Origin: Lachnospiraceae bacterium | GTDB lineage: Bacteria; Bacillota; Clostridia; Lachnospirales; Lachnospiraceae | Assembly (NCBI GenBank): GCA_017463225.1 | Contig: JAFTPO010000024.1 | Span: 1-33,679, forward strand | Direction: 5' to 3' | DNA: 33,679 nucleotides | Shown here: positions 1 through 7,441 of the stretch, one piece after another | How the letters are laid out: every line of letters starts with the position of its first letter | How positions within the stretch are numbered: the first letter of the stretch is position 1 | Position numbers and translations under genes: made by a program | Notes under the pieces: generated by a model | Seen by the model: the letters and a program-made list of their open reading frames with translations, nothing else | Databases searched by the model: none | What the model was told of the DNA's origin: nothing

Positions 1-246
1 CTCCATAACAGTGCAGCTTTTGTAAGCATCAGGAACTACCACATCAGCATTTACCACTACATCACTATATGCCCCTGTAATAGTGTAATCTAAATGCTGA
101 GGTATATCACTTTCTACAACCTCGACTTGTCCCTCGGTAGCATCCGAATAATCCACCTGTTTCTTGCCACAGCCCGATAGCGGACAAAGCATAACAATTG
201 CCAGTGTTATAGCTATTTTCTTATAGTTTATTTTATTATTAATCAT
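1..246 (-). CDS. Partial lipoprotein, paralog 1 of the tandem family (runs off left edge)
   Basis: N-terminal 82 codons of a lipoprotein whose 3' part lies outside the window. It has a basic N-terminus, a hydrophobic core and a lipobox LSGC with the lipidated Cys at residue 26, followed at once by GKKQVDY, the signature shared by the four complete paralogs to the right. The later part (DYTITGA, then VPDAYKSCTVME) aligns with residues about 57-85 of the 327-1676 product. The ATG at 246 is preceded by AGGAGA with 6 nt spacing. It lies 80 bp downstream of the 327-1676 gene on the same strand with no obvious terminator, so it is probably the second gene of that unit. Function unknown; predicted to be anchored on the outer face of the membrane. 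Confidence 0.85.
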   Translation of the reverse strand, partial: MINNKINYKKIAITLAIVMLCPLSGCGKKQVDYSDATEGQVEVVESDIPQHLDYTITGAYSDVVVNADVVVPDAYKSCTVME

Positions 247-326
247 TACATTTCTCCTGATAATGTCTTAAATTTGTTTATCCCCATTTTAATTTATCCC
301 CAAGTAATAGTAAATATAAATTGCTT

Positions 327-1676
327 TTACTCATATTTGATAACTGTTCCGTCTAAGGCGTTAATCATTACAATTGCATTCTGCTGGTGAAAGCTTTGAT
401 TGTTCAAAGCATCCTTACCGAAATAATACCATACAGGAACCAAAGCCTTCTTACCATCCTCGTCCACCATACCATATGCAAGCTGAATTGACTCAATCTT
501 ATACTTTCCGCTATTTGCATCAGCATAGGCCTGTAACTCATCCTGGGCAATACCATCCACCTTTTCAAATGGAAGGAAGACTATGTCCTCATTCATAGGA
601 CCTACCTCTTCCATAGGATTGTATACCTTCATCTCACAGATTCCCTGTCCATCTACATAAACTCTTATGCACTCTGTGTTCTCAAATTTTTCTACAGGAA
701 ATTCTTCAAAATACATTTCATTTCCTTCAAGGTCATTATATGCCATTATCCAGTTTTCTGATGAATATGCCATAGAATAATTATTATAATTGCGACCAAG
801 GTACACATTATAACCATCTATACCTTGAATAAATTCGTCTGTTTGAATCATATTAATATCCTTTGGTAATGTACAAGCATAAAAAGCTGTATTTGACTGC
901 ACTAATTCATAGCCTTCATATCCAAGCTTCATGGCAAATTCCATAGCCATAGCCTCTGATTCCTCTTGAGAATAGGTACTAGCATTTCCTGATGTTCTCA
1001 CATCTATGGAATCAGGACTATAATCTGCAAGCTGAAAGCCTACAAATCTATCCCATCTTATAAGCTCCATACCACAATTATTACCATTCTTCTCAAAAGA
1101 TAGAATATAGTATCTGCCATCTATAGCACCAAATACTCTACAAAAGTAGGCATCTTCCTCAGTTTGATAGAACTTAAGCTCATCAAAGCTTTCATCTGAA
1201 TTAGAGAAGAAATCCTCCTCATCAAAATATCCTAATACATATTCAAATGTACGAGCATCCCAATCATTTGCGGCATTTGCAGAGGCTGTTGTCAGCTTAT
1301 CTCGAAGATTGGCTCTAGCCTCCTCGTTATAAGGCATATAAAGGAAATAGCTTCCCTCATCGAAGATTTTATCTGCCATGGCCTTAATGTCATCATCCTC
1401 GTATACAACCCTTGAAAGCTCCATAACAGTACATTTCTCATAATCCTCTGGCACCTTAATCTCTGCGGCAACCTCGATGGTACCCTTGGCCCCTGTGATG
1501 GTGTACTCTATGTTCTCAGGAATCTCAATGGATTCCGCCTCTGTAGTTTGGCTTTCCACCTGCACCTCACCATTTGCACTTTCTGTAGCGTCCGAGTAAT
1601 CCACCTCTTTCTTGCCACAACCAATCAAAGAGCAAAGCATAATACCTACTACAACCATAGCTGTTTTTCTTCTCAT
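327..1676 (-). CDS. Lipoprotein of unknown function, paralog 2
   Basis: A 449-aa predicted lipoprotein: signal peptide, lipobox LIGC with Cys20, then GKKEVDY, an acidic low-complexity linker to about residue 50, and a globular extracellular part. Family landmarks are a FLYMPYNEEARANL segment near residue 110, a central GYNVYLGR segment, and a C-terminus ending INALDGTVIKYE. The ATG at 1676 has AGGAGG 8 nt upstream. It is first in a unit with the partial gene at 1-246 and is preceded by three 11-bp direct repeats and a promoter. I recall comparable lipoproteins of gut clostridia being filed under a DUF (possibly DUF6034), which I cannot confirm. No catalytic motif is visible. Confidence 0.9.
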   Translation of the reverse strand: MRRKTAMVVVGIMLCSLIGCGKKEVDYSDATESANGEVQVESQTTEAESIEIPENIEYTITGAKGTIEVAAEIKVPEDYEKCTVMELSRVVYEDDDIKAMADKIFDEGSYFLYMPYNEEARANLRDKLTTASANAANDWDARTFEYVLGYFDEEDFFSNSDESFDELKFYQTEEDAYFCRVFGAIDGRYYILSFEKNGNNCGMELIRWDRFVGFQLADYSPDSIDVRTSGNASTYSQEESEAMAMEFAMKLGYEGYELVQSNTAFYACTLPKDINMIQTDEFIQGIDGYNVYLGRNYNNYSMAYSSENWIMAYNDLEGNEMYFEEFPVEKFENTECIRVYVDGQGICEMKVYNPMEEVGPMNEDIVFLPFEKVDGIAQDELQAYADANSGKYKIESIQLAYGMVDEDGKKALVPVWYYFGKDALNNQSFHQQNAIVMINALDGTVIKYE

Positions 1677-1710
1677 AAATTAATCCTCCTAATAGTATAT
1701 ACATTATCAC

Positions 1711-1761
1711 TTAATAGCATGGTAGCATGGAAATGTATCCGAAATGTATCCGAATTGTATC
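1711..1761 (-). promoter_or_regulatory. Promoter C with three 11-bp direct repeats
   Basis: On the minus strand, three head-to-tail repeats (GATACAATTC, GATACATTTC, GATACATTTC) lie at exact 11-bp spacing (1761-1752, 1750-1741, 1739-1730). A -10-like TATTAA (1716-1711) starts 23 bp after the first base of the proximal repeat; a second possible -10, GATAAT, is at 1708-1703. No good -35 is present, which fits an activator-dependent promoter. The same arrangement precedes the other two lipoprotein units. Confidence 0.6.
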
Positions 1762-1887
1762 AAAAAACTTAAGGACCAATTATGTACTTTACTGGCCGGC
1801 CTGCCTAGGGTTCCCACCGCGCTGACACTATAACGGTCAGCTTAGTGGGACCCTGTCGCGGCCGGAATAAAGTTTTTTCTTGGTCCT
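1762..1887 (-). terminator. Large GC-rich interrupted hairpin ending in a T-tract
   Basis: Begins 9 nt after the stop of the 1897-3267 gene. Nested arms: 1772-1779/1880-1887 (8 bp), 1786-1791/1868-1873 (6 bp), 1796-1801/1860-1865 (6 bp, CCGGCC/GGCCGG), 1807-1817/1845-1854 (10 bp with one bulge), 1821-1826/1836-1841 (6 bp), with a 9-nt loop. On the minus strand it ends in TTGGTCCT, TAAG and a T6 run, so it can act as a terminator. The core is far more GC-rich than its surroundings and may be an inserted palindromic element. Confidence 0.6.
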
Positions 1888-1896
1888 CATCGTTTT

Positions 1897-3267
1897 TTAA
1901 TATCTGTATAGTACACTTCCATCTAGTGCATTTATCATAAGACATGGGTGTCTAAAGTAATGTTGTCTGTCCTCTCCGTAGCTATTATCGAAGAAATACC
2001 AGGTTGGTACCAAGGAGGTCTTACCGTCCTTTTGCTCTATGCCGTAACCAAGCTCTATCTCCTCTATTATAAAGCTGTTTTTATAATCATCTGCGTAGCT
2101 TTGAAGCTCAGAATTTGCAGCCTGAAGCATAGAGTCAAAGTCAAGAAGAATTGCATTTTCAGTTGCAATACTTTCCTCAATCATAGGATTTACTATATCA
2201 ACCTCGCATATTCCGTTATTATCTACATAAACACGGATGAACTCCTTCATGTCAGTAATTGTAATCCACTCCGGGTCACCATCAAAGGTAGAATACTGTC
2301 CAAACCCTTGGTACCTACAATAGTTATCATCAGTATAGGTTACGGAATATCCACCATATTTTCTACCGAAATATATGTTATAGCCTTGGATTTCTTGGGC
2401 ATAGTTCTTCTCCCCGGTTGCGTTCTCCACTGTATAATATGCCTTCTCGGCATTGATGGATTTGACTATGCTAAGATCTCCATACCCTAGCATTTCCACA
2501 TAGTCTCTGGCAAGCTTTTCTGCCTCTTCCTGCGTGTACTCACATAGATTTCCTGTTAGCTTCATGTCAAAGGATTCTGCTCCCACCTCTTGAATAGAAT
2601 AATCCTCTAAACGGTGAAGGTACATATGGTAGTTTATATCATTCTTCTCAAAAACTAGCATATAATACTGTCCATCTATGGTACCTATTATCTGACACAT
2701 ATTAGTGAATTCCTGAATATCTGCATCTTCAGGATATGGGCGAACTGTATTAAACTTAAGTGTTCCGTCGATTTCCTCATCTCCAGTCAGATAACTTTCA
2801 CGAAAGCCTATATTAATCAAATATCCGTCTTCAATAACATGCCTTAGTTCCTCATCATCAGTTCCTTCTAATATCTCATTAAGTTTGTCCCTGCAGTACG
2901 CAATCTGCTCTGCGCTATAAGGCATATATAGGAAGTAGCTTCCCTTATCGAATATCTTATCTGCGTAATACTTTATGTCTGCATCCTCATAAGACTTCTT
3001 ACCAAGCTCCACTACTGAGCACTGGGTGTATTTGTCAGGAAGCTTTACGGTGGCATTAACTCTAATAGTTGACATCTTACCGACTAATTCATAGTTTAAG
3101 GTCTCTGGGATTTCTGACTCTATAGCCTGTGGGTTGTCAGCAGCTTCTGTAATCTCTGCTCCACCTGGAGTTTCTGTCACGTTGTAGTCCACCTGTTTCT
3201 TGCCACAGCCAGCAAGGGCAATTAGTGAAATTGTTGCTAATGCCAGGTATATTGATTTTCGTTTCAT
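1897..3267 (-). CDS. Lipoprotein of unknown function, paralog 3
   Basis: A 456-aa lipoprotein: signal peptide, lipobox LAGC with Cys21, then GKKQVDY. It shares the FDKGSYFLYMPY block near residue 107, a GYNIYFGRKYGGYSV block near residue 295 and the terminal INALDGSVLYRY with its paralogs. The ATG at 3267 is preceded by AAGGAGG at 8 nt. It lies 34 bp downstream of the 3302-4681 gene with no terminator between, so the two are co-transcribed; the unit ends in the large hairpin at 1772-1887. Divergence between paralogs is spread along the whole protein, which suggests old duplications. Function unknown. Confidence 0.9.
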   Translation of the reverse strand: MKRKSIYLALATISLIALAGCGKKQVDYNVTETPGGAEITEAADNPQAIESEIPETLNYELVGKMSTIRVNATVKLPDKYTQCSVVELGKKSYEDADIKYYADKIFDKGSYFLYMPYSAEQIAYCRDKLNEILEGTDDEELRHVIEDGYLINIGFRESYLTGDEEIDGTLKFNTVRPYPEDADIQEFTNMCQIIGTIDGQYYMLVFEKNDINYHMYLHRLEDYSIQEVGAESFDMKLTGNLCEYTQEEAEKLARDYVEMLGYGDLSIVKSINAEKAYYTVENATGEKNYAQEIQGYNIYFGRKYGGYSVTYTDDNYCRYQGFGQYSTFDGDPEWITITDMKEFIRVYVDNNGICEVDIVNPMIEESIATENAILLDFDSMLQAANSELQSYADDYKNSFIIEEIELGYGIEQKDGKTSLVPTWYFFDNSYGEDRQHYFRHPCLMINALDGSVLYRY

Positions 3268-3301
3268 GGTGAAACCTCCTTGTAAGCTTTTATAGAAAAA
3301 G

Positions 3302-4681
3302 TTAATATATAGTTACGCTAAATGCGTTTATATCCTTAGGTGAACCATCCATGGCATTATAGTTGGTAAAATCCATTCTTCCAAAATCAAAATTACTTCT
3401 ATCCTCATCAACCATGTAAAACCATACGGGGATTAGTGCATACCTATCAGTTTCCTGATCATAGGTATAACCATAACCCAGCTCTATTTCATTAATATTT
3501 ATTGTCTTAATCTGCATTCCATCGAAGGTATAATCAATATAGCTTTGTAGGTCCTCCCTAGCTATATTATCTATATTTTCAAAGGACAGCAGCTTAGCGT
3601 GATTATCTAATATCCGTTCCTCCTTCATAGGATTGAATATCAGTAGCTCACTTATTCCATCGCTATCTACATTTACCTTTATGTATTCCGTAGCTGTGTT
3701 ATTACCAGCTATATAGCTGTCCCCTACTACATCTATAAAAAAGTCTGGGCAGTTTGATGTGTTAAATGCCAGATTATATCCATCTATCTTCCTACCAAAG
3801 TATATATTATAGCTATTCATTTCCCTAATATCCTGACTTGGGGCATAATTATTTTCCTTACAGTCAAATACTTCTATAGCTTCATAATCTGTATACCCCA
3901 ATGACTGTATGTAATCTGTGGCAAGCTTCTTTGCTTCATCCTTAGAATACACACACTTATTTTCATATATCTGAACATCTAAGCTGTCCGGGCCTAGATT
4001 ACCATTTGCATCATTATTCATATCTCTAAGCAGCTGTAGCTTCATGATTACATTTCCCTTATCTGCGCTCTGAGCTATTAGCATATAATAGTATCTTCCA
4101 TCTATGGCTCCTATGAGACAGCATTTTTCAATCTCAGGATGCCACCCGTCCTCTTCCGGTATGGTATAAAGCTTAAGCTCTTCTATTTGTTCCATATCCT
4201 TAAAGGCAGGACTTAGATTTTTTATACGATTATCCAAATTGAGTAGCTCATTTTGCAATGTGTATCTTTCCCTCTCGTCTGTTGATGCATCCCTTATGCT
4301 GGTAAGCTTGTCCTTTGCAATCTCTATCTGTTCCTCAGAATAAGGCATATACAGGAAATAGCTGTCCTTGTCGAATATCTTTTCAACCAGGCCTTTCACA
4401 TCCTCATCTGTAAATCGCTTAATAGAATACTCCACCACAGAGCATTTGTCATGGTTTTCAGGCAGGATAATGTCAGCATCTACAATTATGGTTCCACCCT
4501 CTCCCATAAGCTCATAAGATACCTTGTCTGGAATTTCTGCTTCTACCATAGCGTCAACAGCTTCCTCTGTTGCTTCAGTGGTGTAATCCACTTGCTTTTT
4601 ATTGCTACAGGCTGTTAGGGATAATATAGTAAATGCTGTCAAAGATAAAACCGCCATTTTCATAATCAATTTCTTTTTCAT
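3302..4681 (-). CDS. Lipoprotein of unknown function, paralog 4
   Basis: A 459-aa lipoprotein: MKKK N-terminus, hydrophobic core, lipobox LTAC with Cys25, then SNKKQVDY. Family blocks FDKDSYFLYMPYSEEQI (about residue 105) and SYNIYFGRK (about residue 295) are present, but the C-terminus departs from the usual INALDGTV ending (NAMDGSPKDINAF). The open frame extends to a GTG at 4699, but the ATG at 4681 has AAGGAG 6 nt upstream and gives a proper signal peptide, so I use 4681. It is the first lipoprotein gene of its unit, behind an unusually long leader with four hairpin repeats and a 21-codon mini-ORF. Confidence 0.88.
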   Translation of the reverse strand: MKKKLIMKMAVLSLTAFTILSLTACSNKKQVDYTTEATEEAVDAMVEAEIPDKVSYELMGEGGTIIVDADIILPENHDKCSVVEYSIKRFTDEDVKGLVEKIFDKDSYFLYMPYSEEQIEIAKDKLTSIRDASTDERERYTLQNELLNLDNRIKNLSPAFKDMEQIEELKLYTIPEEDGWHPEIEKCCLIGAIDGRYYYMLIAQSADKGNVIMKLQLLRDMNNDANGNLGPDSLDVQIYENKCVYSKDEAKKLATDYIQSLGYTDYEAIEVFDCKENNYAPSQDIREMNSYNIYFGRKIDGYNLAFNTSNCPDFFIDVVGDSYIAGNNTATEYIKVNVDSDGISELLIFNPMKEERILDNHAKLLSFENIDNIAREDLQSYIDYTFDGMQIKTININEIELGYGYTYDQETDRYALIPVWFYMVDEDRSNFDFGRMDFTNYNAMDGSPKDINAFSVTIY

Positions 4682-4705
4682 ACGTATCTCCTTGCACACT
4701 TCACA

Positions 4706-4771
4706 CTATAAATCATTACCTACTGTTCCGTAGGTACATCTTTTTAATCCTGTAATTACTTTTTTCTTCAT
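4706..4771 (-). CDS. 21-codon mini-ORF in the leader of paralog 4
   Basis: Encodes MKKKVITGLKRCTYGTVGNDL. The ATG at 4771 has a near-perfect AGGAGG at 4785-4780 with 8 nt spacing, as good as any start site in the window. It stops 24 nt before the paralog 4 ATG. The first residues resemble the paralogs' signal peptides (MKKK then hydrophobic), so it is either a leader peptide or the decayed 5' end of another lipoprotein copy. No database support could be obtained. Confidence 0.4.
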   Translation of the reverse strand: MKKKVITGLKRCTYGTVGNDL

Positions 4772-4798
4772 ACTCCATTCCTCCTAATATGTTTTCCC

Positions 4799-5048
4799 GA
4801 GCAGTACAAGCAAGTTTTTCTCTATATGCCCTGATTTCCATATACACTATCAGTTCACCATTAGTTTTCCTGGGCAGTACAGGCAAGTTTTCTTCTATAT
4901 GCCCGGCTTTTCATGTTCTCCACCTGCTAACCACTGATTTCCTGGGCAGTACGAGCAAGTTTTTCTCTATATGCCCGGATTTCCATATACACTATCAGTT
5001 CACCATTGGTTTTCCGGGCAGTACGAGCAAGTTTTCATCTATATGCCC
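4799..5048 (-). repeat. Four 33-nt hairpin repeats in a 5' leader
   Basis: Copies lie at 4799-4831, 4872-4904, 4944-4976 and 5016-5048. Each reads GGGCATATAGA at its 5' end and TACTGCCC at its 3' end on the minus strand, so the ends pair (GGGCA/TGCCC plus inner TA and GAG/CTC pairs). Intervals are 39-40 nt. Intervals 1 and 3 are nearly identical, so copies 1-2 and 3-4 arose from a 144-145 bp tandem duplication. They lie between the mapped -10 (5074-5079) and the paralog 4 start, so they should be transcribed as leader RNA. Part of the otherwise gene-poor 4772-5179 stretch. Confidence 0.75.
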
Positions 5049-5063
5049 AAAATCCACCATAAT

Positions 5064-5122
5064 ATTCTTTATCATTATAAAGAATAACACCAAAATGTAT
5101 CTAAAATGTATCAGAAATGTAC
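5064..5122 (-). promoter_or_regulatory. Promoter B: three 11-bp repeats, TATAAT and overlapping palindrome
   Basis: Three TACATTT cores at 5121-5115, 5110-5104 and 5099-5093 keep exact 11-bp spacing. A consensus TATAAT lies at 5079-5074. A perfect 9-bp inverted repeat, ATTCTTTAT-CATT-ATAAAGAAT (5064-5085), covers the -10 and probable start site and could be a repressor site; it is absent from the other two promoters. The repeats directly follow the T-tract of the preceding terminator. Confidence 0.65.
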
Positions 5123-5169
5123 AAAAAAAGATTAAGGACCAAAAAATACATTTTCAAATCCTTAATCTT
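5123..5169 (-). terminator. Terminator of the PEBP lipoprotein unit
   Basis: Perfect 11-bp arms AAGATTAAGGA (5159-5169 on the minus strand) and TCCTTAATCTT (5128-5138), followed by a T7 run at 5129-5123. It begins 10 nt after the stop of the 5180-5869 gene. Its 3' part (TTGGTCCTTAA then T-tract) matches that of the 1772-1887 structure. Confidence 0.85.
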
Positions 5170-5179
5170 CTTATTTTCC

Positions 5180-5869
5180 TTACTCTCCTCTGGTATATGT
5201 TCCAGGTAAGTATCCGTACGCTACAATATTACCACTTGCTCCTTCCTCCACAGCGTCAAGCTTCATAGCGTTGTTGTAGAATATTGAATTGCTGGTATTG
5301 AATGCTCCCTGCACTCTCTCCACTGGCTCCTTAAGGGCAAATACATATATATCATAGCTATGTGTTCCTCCTGGAGGATATGGTCCCACATACTCCTCTT
5401 CTGGAGCCCAACCCTGAGCAAGCTCTGTCTCTGTCACATTCTTAGACTTCCAATGAAGCCAGTTGCCTGCTGAACTATCCACCATATATATTACGTAACA
5501 GCTTGCTTCCGGAACCGGCTCCCAAGAAAGCTGGGGCGATACATTTTGTCCATCATCCACACTGGAAATAATAGGATCCCAAGCACCATCATGTAAGTCA
5601 TCTGAAGATAACTCAAATGTAGCCAATCCACTATCTGCAAATATGTCTACACTTTCTACAACCTCCTCTGTGGTAGCCTGAGTTGTTGTTTCAGTTGTCG
5701 CCTCCGTAGTGGCTTCTGTTGTAGCCTCTGTAGTTGCTTCTGTGGTTGCTTCTGTTATGATTTCACTAGTTGTTGCTTCAGTATTTTCCTTGTCCCCGCA
5801 TCCAGTAGCTACAAAAAGTAATGAGCAAAGTATTACTCCATTTAGAATTGATTTTTTAAATGTTCTCAT
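5180..5869 (-). CDS. PEBP / YbhB-YbcL-like lipoprotein with a Thr-rich linker
   Basis: A 229-aa lipoprotein: signal peptide with lipobox ATGC (Cys24), a threonine/glutamate/alanine repeat linker at about residues 30-69, then a phosphatidylethanolamine-binding-protein fold domain. PEBP landmarks are FELSSDDLHDGAWDP, SPQLSWEPVPEASCYVIYMV, NWLHWKS and the signature GPYPPGGTHSYDIYVFAL. The usual DPDAP-type ligand loop reads VDSSAG here, so ligand binding may differ. The ATG at 5869 lies 12 bp after the stop of the 5882-7294 lipoprotein, so they are co-transcribed; a strong terminator follows. PEBP-like bacterial proteins have no single known role; surface location is inferred from the signal peptide. 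Confidence 0.88.
   Translation of the reverse strand: MRTFKKSILNGVILCSLLFVATGCGDKENTEATTSEIITEATTEATTEATTEATTEATTETTTQATTEEVVESVDIFADSGLATFELSSDDLHDGAWDPIISSVDDGQNVSPQLSWEPVPEASCYVIYMVDSSAGNWLHWKSKNVTETELAQGWAPEEEYVGPYPPGGTHSYDIYVFALKEPVERVQGAFNTSNSIFYNNAMKLDAVEEGASGNIVAYGYLPGTYTRGE
5663..5752 (-). repeat. In-frame 12-bp repeats encoding the EATT linker
   Basis: Degenerate 12-bp units encode repeated Glu-Ala-Thr-Thr within residues 40-69 of the PEBP lipoprotein. Such Thr-rich linkers often space a lipid-anchored domain from the wall; copy number may vary between strains. Confidence 0.8.
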
Positions 5870-5881
5870 AAAACCACTCCC

Positions 5882-7294
5882 TTAATATCTAAAGCTATGC
5901 TCCACTGTTCCATCCAAGGCATTGATTATCACCCTGGCATTCTTGAAAAAGTTTATATCAGTTTCATCATATATATCTGCGTAATAATACCATGCAGGCA
6001 CCAAGGTTACACTATCCCCATCACGTACAACTGTATATCCAAGCACCACCTCATCTATGGTATAGTCTGAAATATAATTATCTGTGTAATTTTCAAATTC
6101 GTTCTTTGCGATTTCGTCAACATCCTCAAAGTCAATCATATTTGGACTATCTGCTATAATACCCTTTTCCTCCCAAGGATTCCAAAGTTCAAGCTGGCAC
6201 ACTCCCTGGCTATCCACATACACACGAATGTACTCTGGATTCTGATAGGATCCTATCATCATGTTTCCGTCCTCATCAAAAACATATGCTCCACTGAGCC
6301 AGCCCTCAAAATACATACTGTTAAAGGCTAAGGAATAATCCTCATAACCTCTGGCAAAGTAAATATTGTAGCCATCTATAATTGTAGACTCTTCCCCATA
6401 ATATTCCAAATCAAAGTTTGGGTTATACTTTTGCGCAGTGTTATTCTGAATAACTGTCATATTGTCATAGCCTAGCTTTTCCACAAATTCCTGTGCTAAT
6501 TCCTGAGCTTCTTCCTGAGTATAGGTACATGGATTACCATTAAGCTTCACCTCGAAGCACTCAGAGCCCGCATCATTTACGCTACAAATATTATCCATTC
6601 TATCAAGTAAGAGACAGGAATTATTTCCAGCCCTTTGAAAATTCATAGTGTAATATTCACCATCGATGGTTCCTGCCAAGCCACAGGCATCTATGTATTC
6701 ATTACCACCATTATAAACTGTTATCCCTCCAGTGTTGTTAATGTCAGCATTAGCCACACTATAGAATTTATACTCACCAGATATTGTATCACTCTGTCCG
6801 CTAAGATTTTGTAAGCGCAAATCCATATTAGGGAGGTGATATTCCTCTATAAAGGCTTTAAGCTCTTCATCCTCAGTTTCATCCTTAATATTTGTAAGTT
6901 TATTCTTTAATTCAGCGATTTGTTCATTATCATATGGCATATAAAGGAAGTGACTATCCTTGTCGAATATCATATCTGCATAAGCTAAAATGTCCTTGTC
7001 CTCTATAGGACTTGTTGTAAATTCCACTATAGGGCACCTACTATAATTCCTAGGAACCTTGGTTTTCGCAATTACTATAACATCAGATTGCTCCCCATGT
7101 ATCTGATAGTTAAGTATTTCCGGACAAATCCCCTCTTCCGCGTCTACCGGAATTTCTTCCGGAGTGTTTTCTTCTAGCTCCACTGTGTCCTGATTAGTCT
7201 GGTTGGTATAGTCAACCTGTTTCTTCTGATTACAGCCACAAAGTAGCCCTAATGATATGCAAGCTATACCTAGCTTTAAAGTGTTTTTTCTCAT
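5882..7294 (-). CDS. Lipoprotein of unknown function, paralog 5
   Basis: A 470-aa lipoprotein: signal peptide with lipobox LCGC (Cys21), then NQKKQVDY and an acidic linker. Family blocks FDKDSHFLYMPYDNEQI (about residue 108) and GYNIYFARGYEDYSL (about residue 310) are present, and the C-terminus is INALDGTVEHSFRY. The open frame runs to a GTG at 7333, but the ATG at 7294 with AAGGAG 7 nt upstream gives a standard signal peptide, so 7294 is used. First gene of the unit with the PEBP lipoprotein. The upstream promoter carries the 11-bp repeats. Confidence 0.9.
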   Translation of the reverse strand: MRKNTLKLGIACISLGLLCGCNQKKQVDYTNQTNQDTVELEENTPEEIPVDAEEGICPEILNYQIHGEQSDVIVIAKTKVPRNYSRCPIVEFTTSPIEDKDILAYADMIFDKDSHFLYMPYDNEQIAELKNKLTNIKDETEDEELKAFIEEYHLPNMDLRLQNLSGQSDTISGEYKFYSVANADINNTGGITVYNGGNEYIDACGLAGTIDGEYYTMNFQRAGNNSCLLLDRMDNICSVNDAGSECFEVKLNGNPCTYTQEEAQELAQEFVEKLGYDNMTVIQNNTAQKYNPNFDLEYYGEESTIIDGYNIYFARGYEDYSLAFNSMYFEGWLSGAYVFDEDGNMMIGSYQNPEYIRVYVDSQGVCQLELWNPWEEKGIIADSPNMIDFEDVDEIAKNEFENYTDNYISDYTIDEVVLGYTVVRDGDSVTLVPAWYYYADIYDETDINFFKNARVIINALDGTVEHSFRY

Positions 7295-7340
7295 TTCATT
7301 TCTCCTTTTTGTCCCCGTATAACATAAACACACACATTTA

Positions 7341-7389
7341 CAGATAGCATCTTAACATAGAAATGTATCTGAAATGTATCTAAAACAAT
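7341..7389 (-). promoter_or_regulatory. Promoter A with 11-bp direct repeats
   Basis: Two perfect TACATTT cores (7378-7372, 7367-7361) 11 bp apart and a degenerate third at 7389-7383. A -10-like TATCTG (7346-7341) starts 23 bp after the first base of the proximal repeat, as in promoter C. The 20 bp after the proximal repeat closely match promoter C (ATG-TA-ATGCTAT). Confidence 0.55.
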
Positions 7390-7395
7390 TTTTAA

Positions 7396-7427
7396 TAAAA
7401 AATCCCGACACTATCTAGTGCCGGGAT
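7396..7427 (-). terminator. fruK terminator
   Basis: Minus-strand hairpin ATCCCGGCACTA/TAGTGTCGGGAT (7402-7427, one mismatch) followed by six T. It lies 14 nt after the fruK stop and directly before the repeats of promoter A. Confidence 0.9.
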
Positions 7428-7441
7428 ATAAAATCTTTGAT

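Noticed and set aside
1948-2490. 180-codon plus-strand open frame
   Set aside because: It is antisense to a well-supported lipoprotein gene, has no ribosome binding site and resembles nothing; it reflects codon usage of the real gene.
4799-5048. Possible CRISPR array (33-nt repeats, 39-40 nt intervals)
   Set aside because: Intervals 1 and 3 are nearly identical, only four copies exist, the repeats are imperfect hairpins in an mRNA leader, and no cas gene is in the window. A tandem duplication explains it better.
4789-5268. 159-codon plus-strand open frame across the hairpin repeats
   Set aside because: Its repeated peptide simply translates the DNA repeats, and it runs through a terminator and into the PEBP gene on the other strand.
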